Counted from the stretch's first letter, positions 25,365-33,818 are shown. The stretch: DNA of 64,000 bases from Deltaproteobacteria bacterium (GCA_016234935.1 JACRNL010000015.1:1-64000), one strand, 5' to 3'. The notes: a model not told the origin generated them from the letters alone. Made by a program: numbers and translations.

Positions 25365-27524
25365 TCAGTTGGCGGCCATCGCCGGCCTGTCCATTTGAAC
25401 TATCCTGCCGCCCTTTTCCTTCATCGGTATCACCTTTCCGGCGGCGCTTCCGGCGCCTGAGGCGCCCGCCACCTTGAACATCTCCACCGTCCCCTTGAGG
25501 CCCGTTGCGAGCTGGGCTATCTCTTCGCTTGCGCGCGCTATCTGCTGGGCGCTCGAAGCGGTATCGGTTATGACGCCCGCCACCGTCTCGATGTCGTGGG
25601 TTATCTGCTCAGTCGCGGCGGACTGCTGTTCCGAGGCCGTCGTTATCTGCTGCATCATCGTGGTGACGACGTCTACCTTCGCGACGATCTCCTTCAATGA
25701 CTCGCCGGCGGCGCTTGCGAGCTTCACTCCGTTTTCAACCGCCTGCACCTCGTAACCGGTGGAGGTTATGGCCTTTTGCGTCTCATCCTGCATGGCCTTT
25801 ATCATGTCGCCTATCTCTTTAGTCGCCTTCATCGTCTTTTCCGCGAGCTTTCTTACCTCATCGGCCACGACCGCGAATCCCCTGCCCTGATCCCCCGCCC
25901 TTGCGGCCTCTATGGCGGCGTTAAGCGCAAGGAGGTTCGTCTGGTCGGCGATGTCGTCAATGACGTTGACTATGTTCCCGATATCCTTGGAGCGGCTGCC
26001 GAGCAGGGATATTATCTCTTTAGACTCCTTTGCCGTCGTCGCTATCCCGTTCATGCTCTCTATGGTCTCGGAAACTATCTTGCCGCCCTTGACGGCAACC
26101 CCGCTTGCCAGACGCGCGGCGTCAGCGGCCTCGGAGACGTTCCTGGCGACCTCTATAAGCGTGGCGCTCATCTCCTGAGAGGCGGTGGACACCTGCGCGG
26201 CCTTGCTGTCCTGCGACTGGCTGCCGCTTGCTATCTGCGTGGCCGAGGCCGAAAGCTCCTCGGAGGAAGACGCCAGCTGGGCAACCGACGCGTGTATATC
26301 CTGTATTATGTCGTTGAACTTATGCATCATCCCGTTGAAGGTGGAGGCCATCTGGCCGCTCTCGTCCTGGCTCTTCACCTCGATATGCAGGGTAAGGTCG
26401 CCGGTCTTTGCTATCTCCGTCATGGTTTTGTTGAGGTAGACCATCGGATTGATGACCTTGTTCTTTATCACCCACAGCGTGACAAGGCCCATCGCGACGA
26501 TGGCCGCCAGCACGCCGACCGCCGCCGACATATTCCACTTCGCGGAGCGCAGGCTCCCGGCCACCTTGGACTCGACCATCTGGCCGACGGCTCCGGAGAC
26601 GTCAACAACGGTGTCTATCGCCTCGCTGCTCTTTTCAATCCATTCACTGCCGGTCATGGGATAATCGCCGGTCGACATCGCCGCGTAGACGGCCTTCCTC
26701 GTGCTGCCGAAGCGCCCCATGAAGACCTCTTCCAATTTCGCAACCGTGCCAAGCACCTTCGGATCAACGCCGTTGCTGTCCTTAAGGCGCAGTATGGGCT
26801 TGAGGTTCATGTCAACGATAGCCCTGTACGTATTCAGATGTTCGACGGCGTCCATGTCCGCGGGCTTCTTCGAGGCGATGAGCCTTGCCACAAGCGCCCT
26901 TTCCCTGCCGGCGTATTCGCTGACGAGCCATATGGCGTTCTTCAATTCAATGTTCATGTGCAGGGCTTCCTGCAGGGTTTGCGTGCTTGCCGTGGAGGCA
27001 AAGGCCGCTATCCTTACCTCCGCATTCGCTTCTATGGATGAAGTGACGGCCTTGACCCATTCCTGCGAAGAATACGTCTTGACCGCGCTGTAAATGTTCG
27101 CGTCCACGGTCTTTCTCGCCGCCTCGAGCCCGGAAAACACCTCATGCGAGCGCTGCAGCGAACTTAAGAGTGCCTTGTTCGTCCCGTCCACTTTGGAAAG
27201 GTCCTCGGCAAGGGCGTATGCCTTTTTAAGGGCTTCGTCGCCCTTTGTTCTCAACTCCTGTATCATCTGCACCGTCTGGCCGTCCGCCGCGGCATTGGAT
27301 GAGAGCGCCATGTTCGTCACCCCGCGCTCCTTGGCCTCGCGTTTGGCGGCCTCAAGTATCTGGTCTGAAAGCTCGTTGGCGATCCCTACGCGAGAGACCT
27401 CCTTGCTGTCCCAGTAAGTGGTCATGACGATGTTAAGCGACAGGGCGGTCAAAACCACTAAAAGCAGACCGACCATGCCCATGAGAAAAGTCTTGATGCT
27501 TATCCGGTTCAGAAAATTATGCAT
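25365..27524 (-). CDS. Methyl-accepting chemotaxis protein (paralogue)
   Basis: The 719-residue chemoreceptor has TM1 at about 11-31, a helical periplasmic sensor (about 32-330, [19 protein letters not shown] again NIT-like), TM2 near 340-360, HAMP, and the conserved tip [20 protein letters not shown] plus [18 protein letters not shown]. It ends [18 protein letters not shown], the same kind of basic tail as the receptor at 3646-5832, and has no pentapeptide tether. Its ribosome-binding site is AAGGGGG before ATG 27524. Unlike its paralogue it has a near-perfect sigma-54 promoter upstream. Confidence 0.95.
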   Translation of the reverse strand: MHNFLNRISIKTFLMGMVGLLLVVLTALSLNIVMTTYWDSKEVSRVGIANELSDQILEAAKREAKERGVTNMALSSNAAADGQTVQMIQELRTKGDEALKKAYALAEDLSKVDGTNKALLSSLQRSHEVFSGLEAARKTVDANIYSAVKTYSSQEWVKAVTSSIEANAEVRIAAFASTASTQTLQEALHMNIELKNAIWLVSEYAGRERALVARLIASKKPADMDAVEHLNTYRAIVDMNLKPILRLKDSNGVDPKVLGTVAKLEEVFMGRFGSTRKAVYAAMSTGDYPMTGSEWIEKSSEAIDTVVDVSGAVGQMVESKVAGSLRSAKWNMSAAVGVLAAIVAMGLVTLWVIKNKVINPMVYLNKTMTEIAKTGDLTLHIEVKSQDESGQMASTFNGMMHKFNDIIQDIHASVAQLASSSEELSASATQIASGSQSQDSKAAQVSTASQEMSATLIEVARNVSEAADAARLASGVAVKGGKIVSETIESMNGIATTAKESKEIISLLGSRSKDIGNIVNVIDDIADQTNLLALNAAIEAARAGDQGRGFAVVADEVRKLAEKTMKATKEIGDMIKAMQDETQKAITSTGYEVQAVENGVKLASAAGESLKEIVAKVDVVTTMMQQITTASEQQSAATEQITHDIETVAGVITDTASSAQQIARASEEIAQLATGLKGTVEMFKVAGASGAGSAAGKVIPMKEKGGRIVQMDRPAMAAN

Positions 27525-27650
27525 GACGTCCCCCTTGCTATTTTATTACTGTTGTACGACTGTAGTTGCCCTGTTTATCTTAAAAGCAAGCGGCATGAAT
27601 CCGCCGCGCGTCTAAAAAATGATTTATGATATTTTACGCAATTGATATGT

Positions 27651-27668
27651 TTGCAATAACTTTGCCAA
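27651..27668 (-). promoter_or_regulatory. Sigma-54 (-24/-12) promoter for the chemoreceptor
   Basis: The minus-strand sequence TTGGCAAAGTTATTGCAA matches TGGCAC-N5-TTGCA, with the GG and GC doublets exactly 12 bp apart. The predicted start near 27640 gives a leader of about 115 nt to the ATG at 27524. Confidence 0.75.
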
Positions 27669-27818
27669 TTATTGCGGTTTGAAAATAATTTCCGGCATTC
27701 GTTTTGCCGGTTGACGCAATTCTCTGTTTTATAATGTTTTTTGCGATGAGATACCTACAGGGAGCAAGGCCGCAATTGCCCTTGAGGCGCTGAGTAGAAT
27801 TATCGTAAAAAGAAAAAA

Positions 27819-27853
27819 GCGACAGGCATGTCATATTCTGACATGATTGTCGC
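27819..27853 (-). terminator. Terminator-like hairpin between divergent genes
   Basis: Stem GCGACA..CATGTCA / TGACATG..TGTCGC with a 2x2 internal loop and a 5-nt loop; on the minus strand it is followed by TTTTTTCTTTTT, a full intrinsic-terminator signature. No minus-strand gene precedes it, so it may end a short unannotated transcript or block antisense transcription from rsmB. Confidence 0.6.
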
Positions 27854-27962
27854 ATTTCAAATAAATATGCCTCAGCAGTCCCCTGAGATTAACAGATAAA
27901 AGAGCTGTTTGAAAACAGATGGCCGCATGCTAAACTCAAAGGCTTCGAGGGCGGGAGTTTTT

Positions 27963-29399
27963 ATGGGCAGGCAATTGAAAAAAAACGCGAGACAGGCCGC
28001 GTTTGACATTCTTGGCAGGGTATTTGGCGGCGGGGCATACGCCGACATAATACTTCAAAAGGAGCTTAACGGTTTGACCGTGAAGGACAGGCCCCTTGCC
28101 ACGGAGATAGTCTACGGCATCCTGCGCTGGCAGATCCGCATAGACTTCATCATAGACGCGTTTTCCTCGATAAAAACACGAAAGCTCGAACACGGGGTCT
28201 TGAACTCCATGCGCATCGGCGTGTATCAGCTTCTTTTCCTGTCAGGCGTGCCTTCTTCAGCCGCGGTGAATGAATCGGTCAATCTGATAAAGTCCGGCTC
28301 GAAGGGCGTCACGCCCTCGAAGGGTGCCGCGCCCGGCGCGAAAAAGGCGGGCTTTGTCAACGCCGTCCTGCGCAGGATAGACAGGGAGCGGGAGGCCATC
28401 GTCTTTCCTGACACGAAAACAGACCCGCAAAGGCATATCTCCGTCGTTTACTCCCACCCGGAGTGGATGATAAGGCGCTGGACAGCACGCTACGGGATAG
28501 ACGCCGCGGCCCGGCTTTGCAATGCAAACCAGACCCGCCCCGGCAAGACCGTCAGGGCCAACACCGTCATTATCTCAAGGGATAACCTGATAAAAGCCCT
28601 TGAGGAGGCCGGTTTCAAGGTTCTGAAGACCGTTTTCTCGCCCGACGGCATAGAAGTGACAGAGGCCCCAGCGTCAAAAACGCTCGATCCCGTTGACCCG
28701 CGCTTCTACATTCAAGACGAGGCGTCTCAGCTTATCGCGCGCCTTGTCTGTCCCGAACCCGGTGAAACAGTCCTTGACGCCTGCGCCGCGCCGGGCGGAA
28801 AGACCACGCACATGGCCGCGTTAATGGGAAACAGCGGCATGATATTGGCCATGGACAAATATCCCGGACGCGTTAAAAGCATAATTGAAGCGGCCGGAAG
28901 GCTACAGGCACACATAATAAGGCCGCTAGCAGCTGATGCCGGACGCCCCCTGCCGTTTTCTTCCTCCCCCCTCGCGGGGGTTGAACCCCTTCAAGTGGAG
29001 GGTAGGGTGGGGGTGCGTCTTTTTGACGCCATCCTCCTTGACGCGCCCTGCTCAGGCCTCGGCGTCCTCGGAAGGTCGCCGGACATAAAGATAAAACGTA
29101 AAGAGGCGGACATCGCCGCGCTCTCAAAAACGCAACAGGCCGTTATCGCGAACCTTTCTTCATACGTCAGAAAGGGAGGCCGCATGGTCTACTCTGTCTG
29201 CACCCTAGAGCCTGAAGAAACGGACGAAGTCATAAGCGCCTTTTTAAAGACCCACCCTGACTTCTCCCTTGAAAACGCCTCTATAATCCTGCCGCCTTCG
29301 TGCGCGCCGCTCGTTGATAAAGACGGTTTTTTAAGAACCATGCCGCACCTGCACAACATGGACGGTTTTTTCGCGGCGCGGCTGAAAAGGGGTGGGTAG
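27963..29399 (+). CDS. rsmB: 16S rRNA (cytosine-967-C5)-methyltransferase
   Basis: Methylates C967 of 16S rRNA. The N-terminal NusB-like RNA-binding domain (ARQAAFDILGRVFGGGAYAD to KAGFVNAVLRRI) is followed by the Fmu/Nol1 catalytic domain: motif I LDACAAPGGKTTHMAAL, catalytic DAPCSGLG and YSVCTLEPEE. I start it at ATG 27963 (GGGAG upstream); the open frame extends to 27909. Two stretches are foreign to the family and coincide with repeat DNA: SKGVTPSKGAAPGAKK at 28293-28352, before the conserved KAGFVNAVLRR, and SSSPLAGVEPLQVEGRVGVR at 28961-29020, before LFDAILLDAPCSG. Both keep the frame and sit in likely surface loops. Confidence 0.94.
   Translation: MGRQLKKNARQAAFDILGRVFGGGAYADIILQKELNGLTVKDRPLATEIVYGILRWQIRIDFIIDAFSSIKTRKLEHGVLNSMRIGVYQLLFLSGVPSSAAVNESVNLIKSGSKGVTPSKGAAPGAKKAGFVNAVLRRIDREREAIVFPDTKTDPQRHISVVYSHPEWMIRRWTARYGIDAAARLCNANQTRPGKTVRANTVIISRDNLIKALEEAGFKVLKTVFSPDGIEVTEAPASKTLDPVDPRFYIQDEASQLIARLVCPEPGETVLDACAAPGGKTTHMAALMGNSGMILAMDKYPGRVKSIIEAAGRLQAHIIRPLAADAGRPLPFSSSPLAGVEPLQVEGRVGVRLFDAILLDAPCSGLGVLGRSPDIKIKRKEADIAALSKTQQAVIANLSSYVRKGGRMVYSVCTLEPEETDEVISAFLKTHPDFSLENASIILPPSCAPLVDKDGFLRTMPHLHNMDGFFAARLKRGG
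28302..28340. repeat. In-frame palindromic repeat R2 inside rsmB, site 1
   Basis: AAGGGCGTCACGCCCTCGAA followed by GGGTGCCGCGCC: palindromes GGGCGTCACGCCC and related units, translated as KGVTPSKGAA. The same unit type occurs at 57905-57945. Confidence 0.75.
28963..29018. repeat. In-frame composite R5/R2 repeat inside rsmB, site 2
   Basis: CTCCCCCCTCGCGGGGGTTG, AACCCCTTCAAGTGGAGG and GTAGGGTGGGGG in succession. This is the same composite of elements that fills the gaps at 34.0 kb and 37.1 kb, but it is translated here without a stop. Confidence 0.8.
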
Positions 29400-29424
29400 G
29401 ATAGATGCCTTGCGTTCACGCGGC

Positions 29425-29490
29425 AATGCCTGCCCTCGCGTGTCCCCCGATAAAAACATTCGAGGGCAGGCTAAAGCGGGGGAGGCGGAT
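29425..29490. repeat. R3 dispersed repeat
   Basis: TGCCCTCGCGTGTCCCCCGA, then TAAAAACATTCGAGGGCAGG and CTAAAGCGGGGG. Close to the copies at 35383 and 42051. A second, shorter copy is at 29682-29712. The remaining sequence of the 29400-29774 gap holds a GCGTGGGAA hairpin half and the tandem GGGGCATCGAAGCATCCGGA / GGGGCATCAAAGCATC near 29620-29658; no gene is seen. Confidence 0.75.
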
Positions 29491-29774
29491 GGATGGCAGG
29501 TTGTCTGCAAATGAAAGCGGTTGGCAAAGGCTCTGCCGGCGCTGCAGGACGCGGAGCGTGGGAATGATAACAATATATTATAAGGGTCATTCCCGAGGAC
29601 TTTTATCGGGCATCCGGTAGGGGCATCGAAGCATCCGGAGGGGCATCAAAGCATCTAATTTCGGCAAAACGACATATCCCCGATAAAGACCCCCGATAGA
29701 AACATTCGAGGGCAGGCTATTCGGGGATGACAGCTAAATACATTCCGACAGGGACAAATATATTATAGTCGCCT

Positions 29775-29948
29775 TCAAAAATTCTCTTCCAAAAACAGTT
29801 CGTCGTTCTTTTTTTTCTTGAGCTTCAGAGGGATGGAGCAGAACGGACAGTAGACATCATCTCCGACCTTCTCGTCCCCTGATATCGGGACTTCAGCGTC
29901 GCACATGGGGCAGTTCAGGTATCCTGCGTGTGAACCTTTATGTGCCAT
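29775..29948 (-). CDS. 57-residue zinc-ribbon protein
   Basis: A small protein beginning MAHKGSHAGYLNCPMCDAEV, with a second knuckle CPFC (CPMC at 13-16, CPFC at 34-37), then a KLKKKKNDE basic tail and an acidic C-terminus. Two CPxC knuckles 17 residues apart form a classical zinc ribbon. The ribosome-binding site GAGGA lies 9 nt upstream and a sigma-70 promoter at 30010-30037. It may bind nucleic acid or be a metal-sensing accessory; no partner is evident. Confidence 0.8.
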   Translation of the reverse strand: MAHKGSHAGYLNCPMCDAEVPISGDEKVGDDVYCPFCSIPLKLKKKKNDELFLEENF

Positions 29949-30009
29949 TTTTACGTTCCTCTATATATTTTATATACGGCGCAGCGCGGACAATACACAC
30001 TCTATTTTA

Positions 30010-30037
30010 ATTTTACCCCTGCCCCCGTTTTTGTCAA
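30010..30037 (-). promoter_or_regulatory. Sigma-70 promoter for the zinc-ribbon gene
   Basis: Minus strand TTGACA (30032-30037), 16-bp spacer, TAAAAT (30010-30015), giving a leader of about 55 nt to the ATG at 29948. Confidence 0.65.
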
Positions 30038-30093
30038 GAGAGAAGATGGGGCATTAACATTGGACGGCTGTCCAAAAAAACGCTCAGGGGCCC

Positions 30094-31659
30094 TTAAAAC
30101 AGCGGCTCGCCGGTCATGTCGCCGGGTTTGGGAATGCCCATGAGCTTTAAGACCGTTGGGGCTATGTCCTGAAGGCCGCCGCCTTTTTTAAGGGGACGCC
30201 CCTTCAGTTCGTCGTCGATGATGACAAGCGGCACGGGGTTTGTGGTGTGCGCCGTATACGGAGAGTATGTCTGCAAGTCCGTCATCTGCTCGACGTTGCC
30301 GTGGTCAGATGTAATTATCACCTTCCAGCCTTTTATCATGGCCGCCGAGGCGACCCTGCCGACGGCCTTGTCAACGGCCTCGCAGGCCTTTATCGCGGCG
30401 TCCATCACGCCGGTGTGGCCGACCATGTCCCCGTTGGCGAAGTTCATGAGCATGAAGGAGTGCCTGTCTTCAAATATCCGCTCCACCGCCGCTTCGGCTA
30501 TCTCAGCGGCCCTCATTTCCGGCTTTTTGTCGTATGTCGGAACGTCCTTGACGGACTGGATGAGGAACCTGTCCTCCCCTTTAAACGGCACCTCGATGCC
30601 GCCGTTAAAGAAAAACGTCACGTGCGCGTACTTCTCGGTTTCAGATACCCTGAACTGCCGGGCGTTGTTCCTGCTCAGCACCTCGCCGAGGATGTTTTTT
30701 ATGGATTGCGGCGCAAAGACCACCGGCAGGCCGAAATCGGCGTCGTATTGCGTCATGCAGACAAAGCCGGCGAGCTTCAGGCAGGCCGCCCTTTCAAACC
30801 CGGCAAAGGCCCTGTCCGTGAATACGTGCGTCAACTCCCTTGCCCTGTCGGCCCGGAAGTTGAAAAAAAAGACGGCGTCGCCGTCCGCTGCCTTTGCCGC
30901 CGGTCTGCCGGAGCCGGTTATTACCGTCGGTAGGACAAACTCATCCGTTTCGCCCCGGCCATACGCGCTTTCAACGGCCTCTGCGGCCCCCCTAGCCTCC
31001 ACGCCGCTGCCAAGGGTAATGGCCTCGTAAGCGAGCCTCACCCTGTCCCAGCGTTTGTCCCTGTCCATGGCGTAGTAGCGTCCCGACACCGTCGCGACAG
31101 CCCCTGTGCCGGTCTTCTTGAGAAATGCGTCAAGCGCCTTGATGTAGCCAAGGCCGCTCTCTGGAGGCGTATCCCTGCCGTCAAGGAAGGCATGGACAAA
31201 GACCTTGCTTAGACCCTTGAAGGGTGTCACACCCTTTTCCTTGAAGGCCTCAAGCAGGGCATAGAGGTGTTCGATGTGGCTGTGGACGCCGCCGTCAGAG
31301 ACAAGGCCCATGAGGTGAAGCGCGCCGCCAGTGCCTTTGACCTTTTTAACGATATCGTCTATAACCGGATTTTTTAAAAATTCCTTATCCTTAACGGCCC
31401 TGTTAATGCGCGTCAGCTCCTGATAGACGACCCTGCCCGCGCCCATCGTAAGATGCCCCACCTCGGAGTTGCCCATCTGCCCCTCCGGCAGCCCCACCGC
31501 AAGGCCGGAGCAGTCAAGGGCGGTGTGCGGATATTCTTTGAAAATCCGTGAAATGTTCGGCATGACGGCCTGCGCCTCGGCGTTGCCCTCGCTATGCGGG
31601 TTTATGCCCCAGCCGTCAAGTATTATCAGACAGACTTTGTTCATCGGTGCGGTTGTCAT
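30094..31659 (-). CDS. gpmI: 2,3-bisphosphoglycerate-independent phosphoglycerate mutase
   Basis: Interconverts 3- and 2-phosphoglycerate in glycolysis/gluconeogenesis with two Mn ions. Alkaline-phosphatase-fold signatures: CLIILDGWG with the first metal Asp, GNSEVGHLTMGAGR with the catalytic Ser, HAFLDGRDTPP, FNFRADRARE, NFANGDMVGHTG, and ITSDHGNVEQM. It has 521 residues. The ATG at 31659 overlaps the upstream stop (ATGA), which supports it over the ATG at 31644. A palindromic R2 unit at 31206-31235 is translated as KGVTPFKGLSK in the iPGM middle domain, an extra loop compared with the family pattern as I know it. Confidence 0.96.
   Translation of the reverse strand: MTTAPMNKVCLIILDGWGINPHSEGNAEAQAVMPNISRIFKEYPHTALDCSGLAVGLPEGQMGNSEVGHLTMGAGRVVYQELTRINRAVKDKEFLKNPVIDDIVKKVKGTGGALHLMGLVSDGGVHSHIEHLYALLEAFKEKGVTPFKGLSKVFVHAFLDGRDTPPESGLGYIKALDAFLKKTGTGAVATVSGRYYAMDRDKRWDRVRLAYEAITLGSGVEARGAAEAVESAYGRGETDEFVLPTVITGSGRPAAKAADGDAVFFFNFRADRARELTHVFTDRAFAGFERAACLKLAGFVCMTQYDADFGLPVVFAPQSIKNILGEVLSRNNARQFRVSETEKYAHVTFFFNGGIEVPFKGEDRFLIQSVKDVPTYDKKPEMRAAEIAEAAVERIFEDRHSFMLMNFANGDMVGHTGVMDAAIKACEAVDKAVGRVASAAMIKGWKVIITSDHGNVEQMTDLQTYSPYTAHTTNPVPLVIIDDELKGRPLKKGGGLQDIAPTVLKLMGIPKPGDMTGEPLF
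31204..31236. repeat. In-frame palindromic repeat R2 inside gpmI
   Basis: CCCTTGAAGGGTGTCACACC then CTTTTCC: palindromes CCCTTGAAGGG and GGGTGTCACACCC overlap; translated on the minus strand as KGVTPFKG. Confidence 0.75.
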
Positions 31660-32117
31660 CCTCTTACCGCCCCTTGGTATGCAGCCAACAGTTGCGGGTC
31701 GTCAATCGAGCCGTGATGGTGAACTTGCCGCCACTGTCCGGCTATTTTTTGAAATATACGAGACGTTCGAATGGCGAGCTTCACATCTTTCCCGCCAAGA
31801 CGAAAGTATCCGCGCTCCCTTCCTACCGCGCAGAACATTTCCATCGTTTGGTGAATCGTATAATCGTAATATTCTACATAGACCTCTGCTGGGCCGTTGA
31901 AAATGCGCTCGTACACAGGTCTTATCTCGTTCCATCCGCGCTTTATACCGCCAAGCGGGTTGTCCATTGCGATTTCGCTGTTATTTGCCCAGTTCTTTTC
32001 CATCATTGCGATATCTCCCCTGTTAAAGGCGCAATAGAATTGGACAAGCGCTTGGAATGGCGGCGTAAGGCCGCCTTGCTCTTCGCTTCCAGTTATTGGT
32101 TCTTGGATTGGTTCCAT
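31656..32117 (-). CDS. NTF2-like / SnoaL-like protein
   Basis: The 153-residue protein has the DUF4440/YybH-like NTF2 cone pattern: FYCAFNRGDIAMMEKNWANN (helix 1 with the typical ALxxGD-like turn), LGGIKRGWNEIRPVYERIF, then beta strands with FCAVGRERGYF and a terminal WRQVHHHGSID. Such proteins serve as enzymes or small-molecule binders; many are uncharacterised. It is translationally coupled to gpmI (ATGA) and lies 13 bp after rlmH, an unusual insertion in an otherwise conserved housekeeping run. Confidence 0.8.
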   Translation of the reverse strand: MEPIQEPITGSEEQGGLTPPFQALVQFYCAFNRGDIAMMEKNWANNSEIAMDNPLGGIKRGWNEIRPVYERIFNGPAEVYVEYYDYTIHQTMEMFCAVGRERGYFRLGGKDVKLAIRTSRIFQKIAGQWRQVHHHGSIDDPQLLAAYQGAVRG

Positions 32118-32129
32118 CAGTCGTGCCTG

Positions 32130-32609
32130 TTAGTGCGAATACGGCTCGCCCTTTATAATTGTGAACGCCCTGTAAACCTGCTCGGCAAGCACAAGGAGCG
32201 CCATCTCATGCGGCATGGTCATCTTTGACAGGGAGAGCGTTGCGTTGGCGGCTTCAATCACCGACGGATGAAGCCCGTAAGGGCCGCCCACCACGAACAC
32301 GATGTTCTTAGCGCCTCCCAGCATGAACCCTTCAATGAATTTGGCAAACTCCCCTGAACTAAAACCCCTGCCGCCGCCGTCAAGGGCGACGGTGAAATCG
32401 CCGGGCTTAAAGAGCTTCCTTATGCGCTCCGCCTCTTTTTTAAGGCTGTCTTCTTTGACGGCCTTAATGGTCTTTTTTGAATAAGGCTCTTCCTTCACTT
32501 CAATGCTTGAGACGCCGCAGTAGTTCCCTATCCTTTTCAGGTAATCCTCAACCGCATCTTTTACGCATGATTTTCGCAGACTGCCGACGGAGATAAGGGT
32601 TATCTTCAA
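32130..32609 (-). CDS. rlmH: 23S rRNA (pseudouridine-1915-N3)-methyltransferase
   Basis: The 159-residue SPOUT methyltransferase acts on helix 69 of 70S ribosomes. It has the family N-terminus MKITLISVGSLRK, the conserved LDGGGRGFSSGEFAKFIE, the knotted SAM site FVVGGPYGLHPSV and the C-terminus LSLSKMTMPHEMALLVLAEQ ending YRAFTIIKGEPYSH. It is part of the rsfS-rlmH-gpmI cluster on the minus strand. Confidence 0.97.
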   Translation of the reverse strand: MKITLISVGSLRKSCVKDAVEDYLKRIGNYCGVSSIEVKEEPYSKKTIKAVKEDSLKKEAERIRKLFKPGDFTVALDGGGRGFSSGEFAKFIEGFMLGGAKNIVFVVGGPYGLHPSVIEAANATLSLSKMTMPHEMALLVLAEQVYRAFTIIKGEPYSH

Positions 32610-32657
32610 AATTACCTGCGGGGCCTGACGCCGACGGGATGAAAGCTGCGCAAGGCC

Positions 32658-33044
32658 TTATTCAGCCCTGGATTTTGCCGGGGCCTTTTTGGCGGCCGGT
32701 TTGTCCTCGACCTCGATGCGCGGCGCGTCGGCCCACATGCCCTCTATGTCGTAAAAGAGGCGCACGGGCTTATGAAATATGTGGACGATAACGTCGTTGT
32801 AGTCCATGAGCGCCCACCTGCCCCTGGCCGCGCCCTCAACGCCGAGGGGACGTATGCCCTCATCACGCATGCTGTCTTCTATGAATCCGGCTATGGCGTC
32901 TACCTGCCGCTCGGAATCCGCGCTGCAGATGAGCAGATAATCCGTCAGCGAGGAGAATTTTTTAAGGTTGATAATAACTACGTCTTCGGCCTTCCTATCG
33001 TAGGCCAGCCGGGCTATCTCAAGCGCTTTTTTCTTGGGTAACAG
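32658..33044 (-). CDS. rsfS: Ribosomal silencing factor RsfS with non-canonical start
   Basis: Binds ribosomal protein L14 and blocks subunit joining. The conserved core is intact: ALEIARLAYDRKAEDVVIIN, LKKFSSLTDYLLICSADSER, QVDAIAGFIEDSM, GRWALMDYNDVIVHIFHK, RLFYDIEGMWADAP; an Ala/Lys-rich tail follows. The reading frame is open back to a TAA near 33090 but has no ATG, GTG or TTG before the conserved core; the first ATG (32870) would delete the N-terminal half. The best start is CTG 33044, with AAAGGAGA nine bases upstream, giving 128 residues. A palindromic repeat (CCCCCTGAGGGGG) lies between the ribosome-binding site and nadD and may have displaced the original start. Confidence 0.88.
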   Translation of the reverse strand: MLPKKKALEIARLAYDRKAEDVVIINLKKFSSLTDYLLICSADSERQVDAIAGFIEDSMRDEGIRPLGVEGAARGRWALMDYNDVIVHIFHKPVRLFYDIEGMWADAPRIEVEDKPAAKKAPAKSRAE

Positions 33045-33065
33045 GGTGAATGTCTCCTTTAAGTT

Positions 33066-33083
33066 GAACCCCCTCAGGGGGAT
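33066..33083. repeat. R2 palindrome upstream of rsfS
   Basis: AACCCCCTCAGGGGG, the same palindrome as at 45801 and 50935, in the 50-bp nadD-rsfS gap. Confidence 0.65.
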
Positions 33084-33094
33084 GTTTTACGCAT

Positions 33095-33736
33095 TTACCG
33101 GTAAAGCCCGTTTTCAACTATATACCTGATGACCTTTTCAGGAAGGAGATACCTTGCTGACCCGCCCTGCTTTATCTTCTCCCGTATGCCGGAGGATGAC
33201 ACCGCCATCAGGGTCGTGTCAAAATAAGTAACGGAAGTCCCGAAGGAATTCCGATACGACCCGGCAGCGCCATCATACCAAAACTTTCGCGCCAGTTCAA
33301 CAGGAAGGGCCTCGCCTATCTTCTTCGCGCCGTAACCCGGCCTTGGCACGACGATGAAATGCGCCATCTCCAGAAGCGTTTCATACTCGCACCACGTGCT
33401 TATCCCGTTAAACGAATCGTCGCCGAGTATGAGGCTTACCTTAACATCCCTGTCGTCCTTCTTAAGCTCCCTGACGGTGTCTATCGTAAAGGAGAGGCCC
33501 CCGCGCATCATCTCCATGTCCGAGGCCTCGAAGCCAGGGTTGTCCGCTATGGCAAGCTTGATCATGGCAAGGCGGTCTTTGGCCAATGCCTGTTTCTCGT
33601 CAGGCTTATGCGGCGGCGTGGCGGCGGGCATAAAAATCACCTTATCCGGCCCAAACCCTTCCCTTACCTCCTCCGCTATCCGCAGATGTCCGAAATGTAT
33701 AGGGTTGAAACTCCCCCCGAAAACAGCGATATGCAT
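33095..33736 (-). CDS. nadD: Nicotinate-nucleotide adenylyltransferase
   Basis: Adenylates nicotinate mononucleotide in NAD synthesis. The nucleotidyltransferase motifs are clear: AVFGGSFNPIHFGHL at the N-terminus, PAATPPHKPDEKQALAKDRL, LILGDDSFNGISTWCEYETL and the C-terminal SSSGIREKIKQGGSARYLLP. It has 213 residues, typical. It is first in the nadD-rsfS-rlmH run. Confidence 0.97.
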   Translation of the reverse strand: MHIAVFGGSFNPIHFGHLRIAEEVREGFGPDKVIFMPAATPPHKPDEKQALAKDRLAMIKLAIADNPGFEASDMEMMRGGLSFTIDTVRELKKDDRDVKVSLILGDDSFNGISTWCEYETLLEMAHFIVVPRPGYGAKKIGEALPVELARKFWYDGAAGSYRNSFGTSVTYFDTTLMAVSSSGIREKIKQGGSARYLLPEKVIRYIVENGLYR

Positions 33737-33777
33737 GATTTAAATATGTTAGATGATAAAAGATAGCCTGTCAACCT

Positions 33778-33818
33778 GCCTTTTTTGGAAAAAAGGGCGC
33801 TGCGCACGGCTAAAGTTT
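33778..33818. repeat. R6 dispersed repeat
   Basis: TTTTTTGGAAAAAAGGGCGC then TGCGCACGGCTAAAGTTT. Inverted relatives lie at 38671-38715 and 44977-45015. Together with the R5 elements it fills the 580-bp gap 33737-34319, in which I see no gene. Confidence 0.65.

Noticed and set aside
25776-27041. Long plus-strand open frame (421 codons) opposite the second chemoreceptor
   Set aside because: It is the antisense shadow of a GC-rich conserved coding region; composition (Arg/His/Leu-rich) and lack of any domain argue against a gene.
27704-27735. TTGACG and TATAAT near 27.71 kb as the rsmB promoter
   Set aside because: The spacer is only 13 bp; the -10 may be real but no proper -35 at 16-18 bp is seen.
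28963-29018. Could the repeat in rsmB mark a frameshifted or broken gene?
   Set aside because: Both flanks are in the same frame with all catalytic motifs, so the gene is read through and not a pseudogene on this evidence.
29550-29660. Short GGGGCATCGAAGCATC tandem considered as an origin or regulatory iteron
   Set aside because: Only two diverged copies in a repeat-filled gap, with no replication or regulator gene close by.
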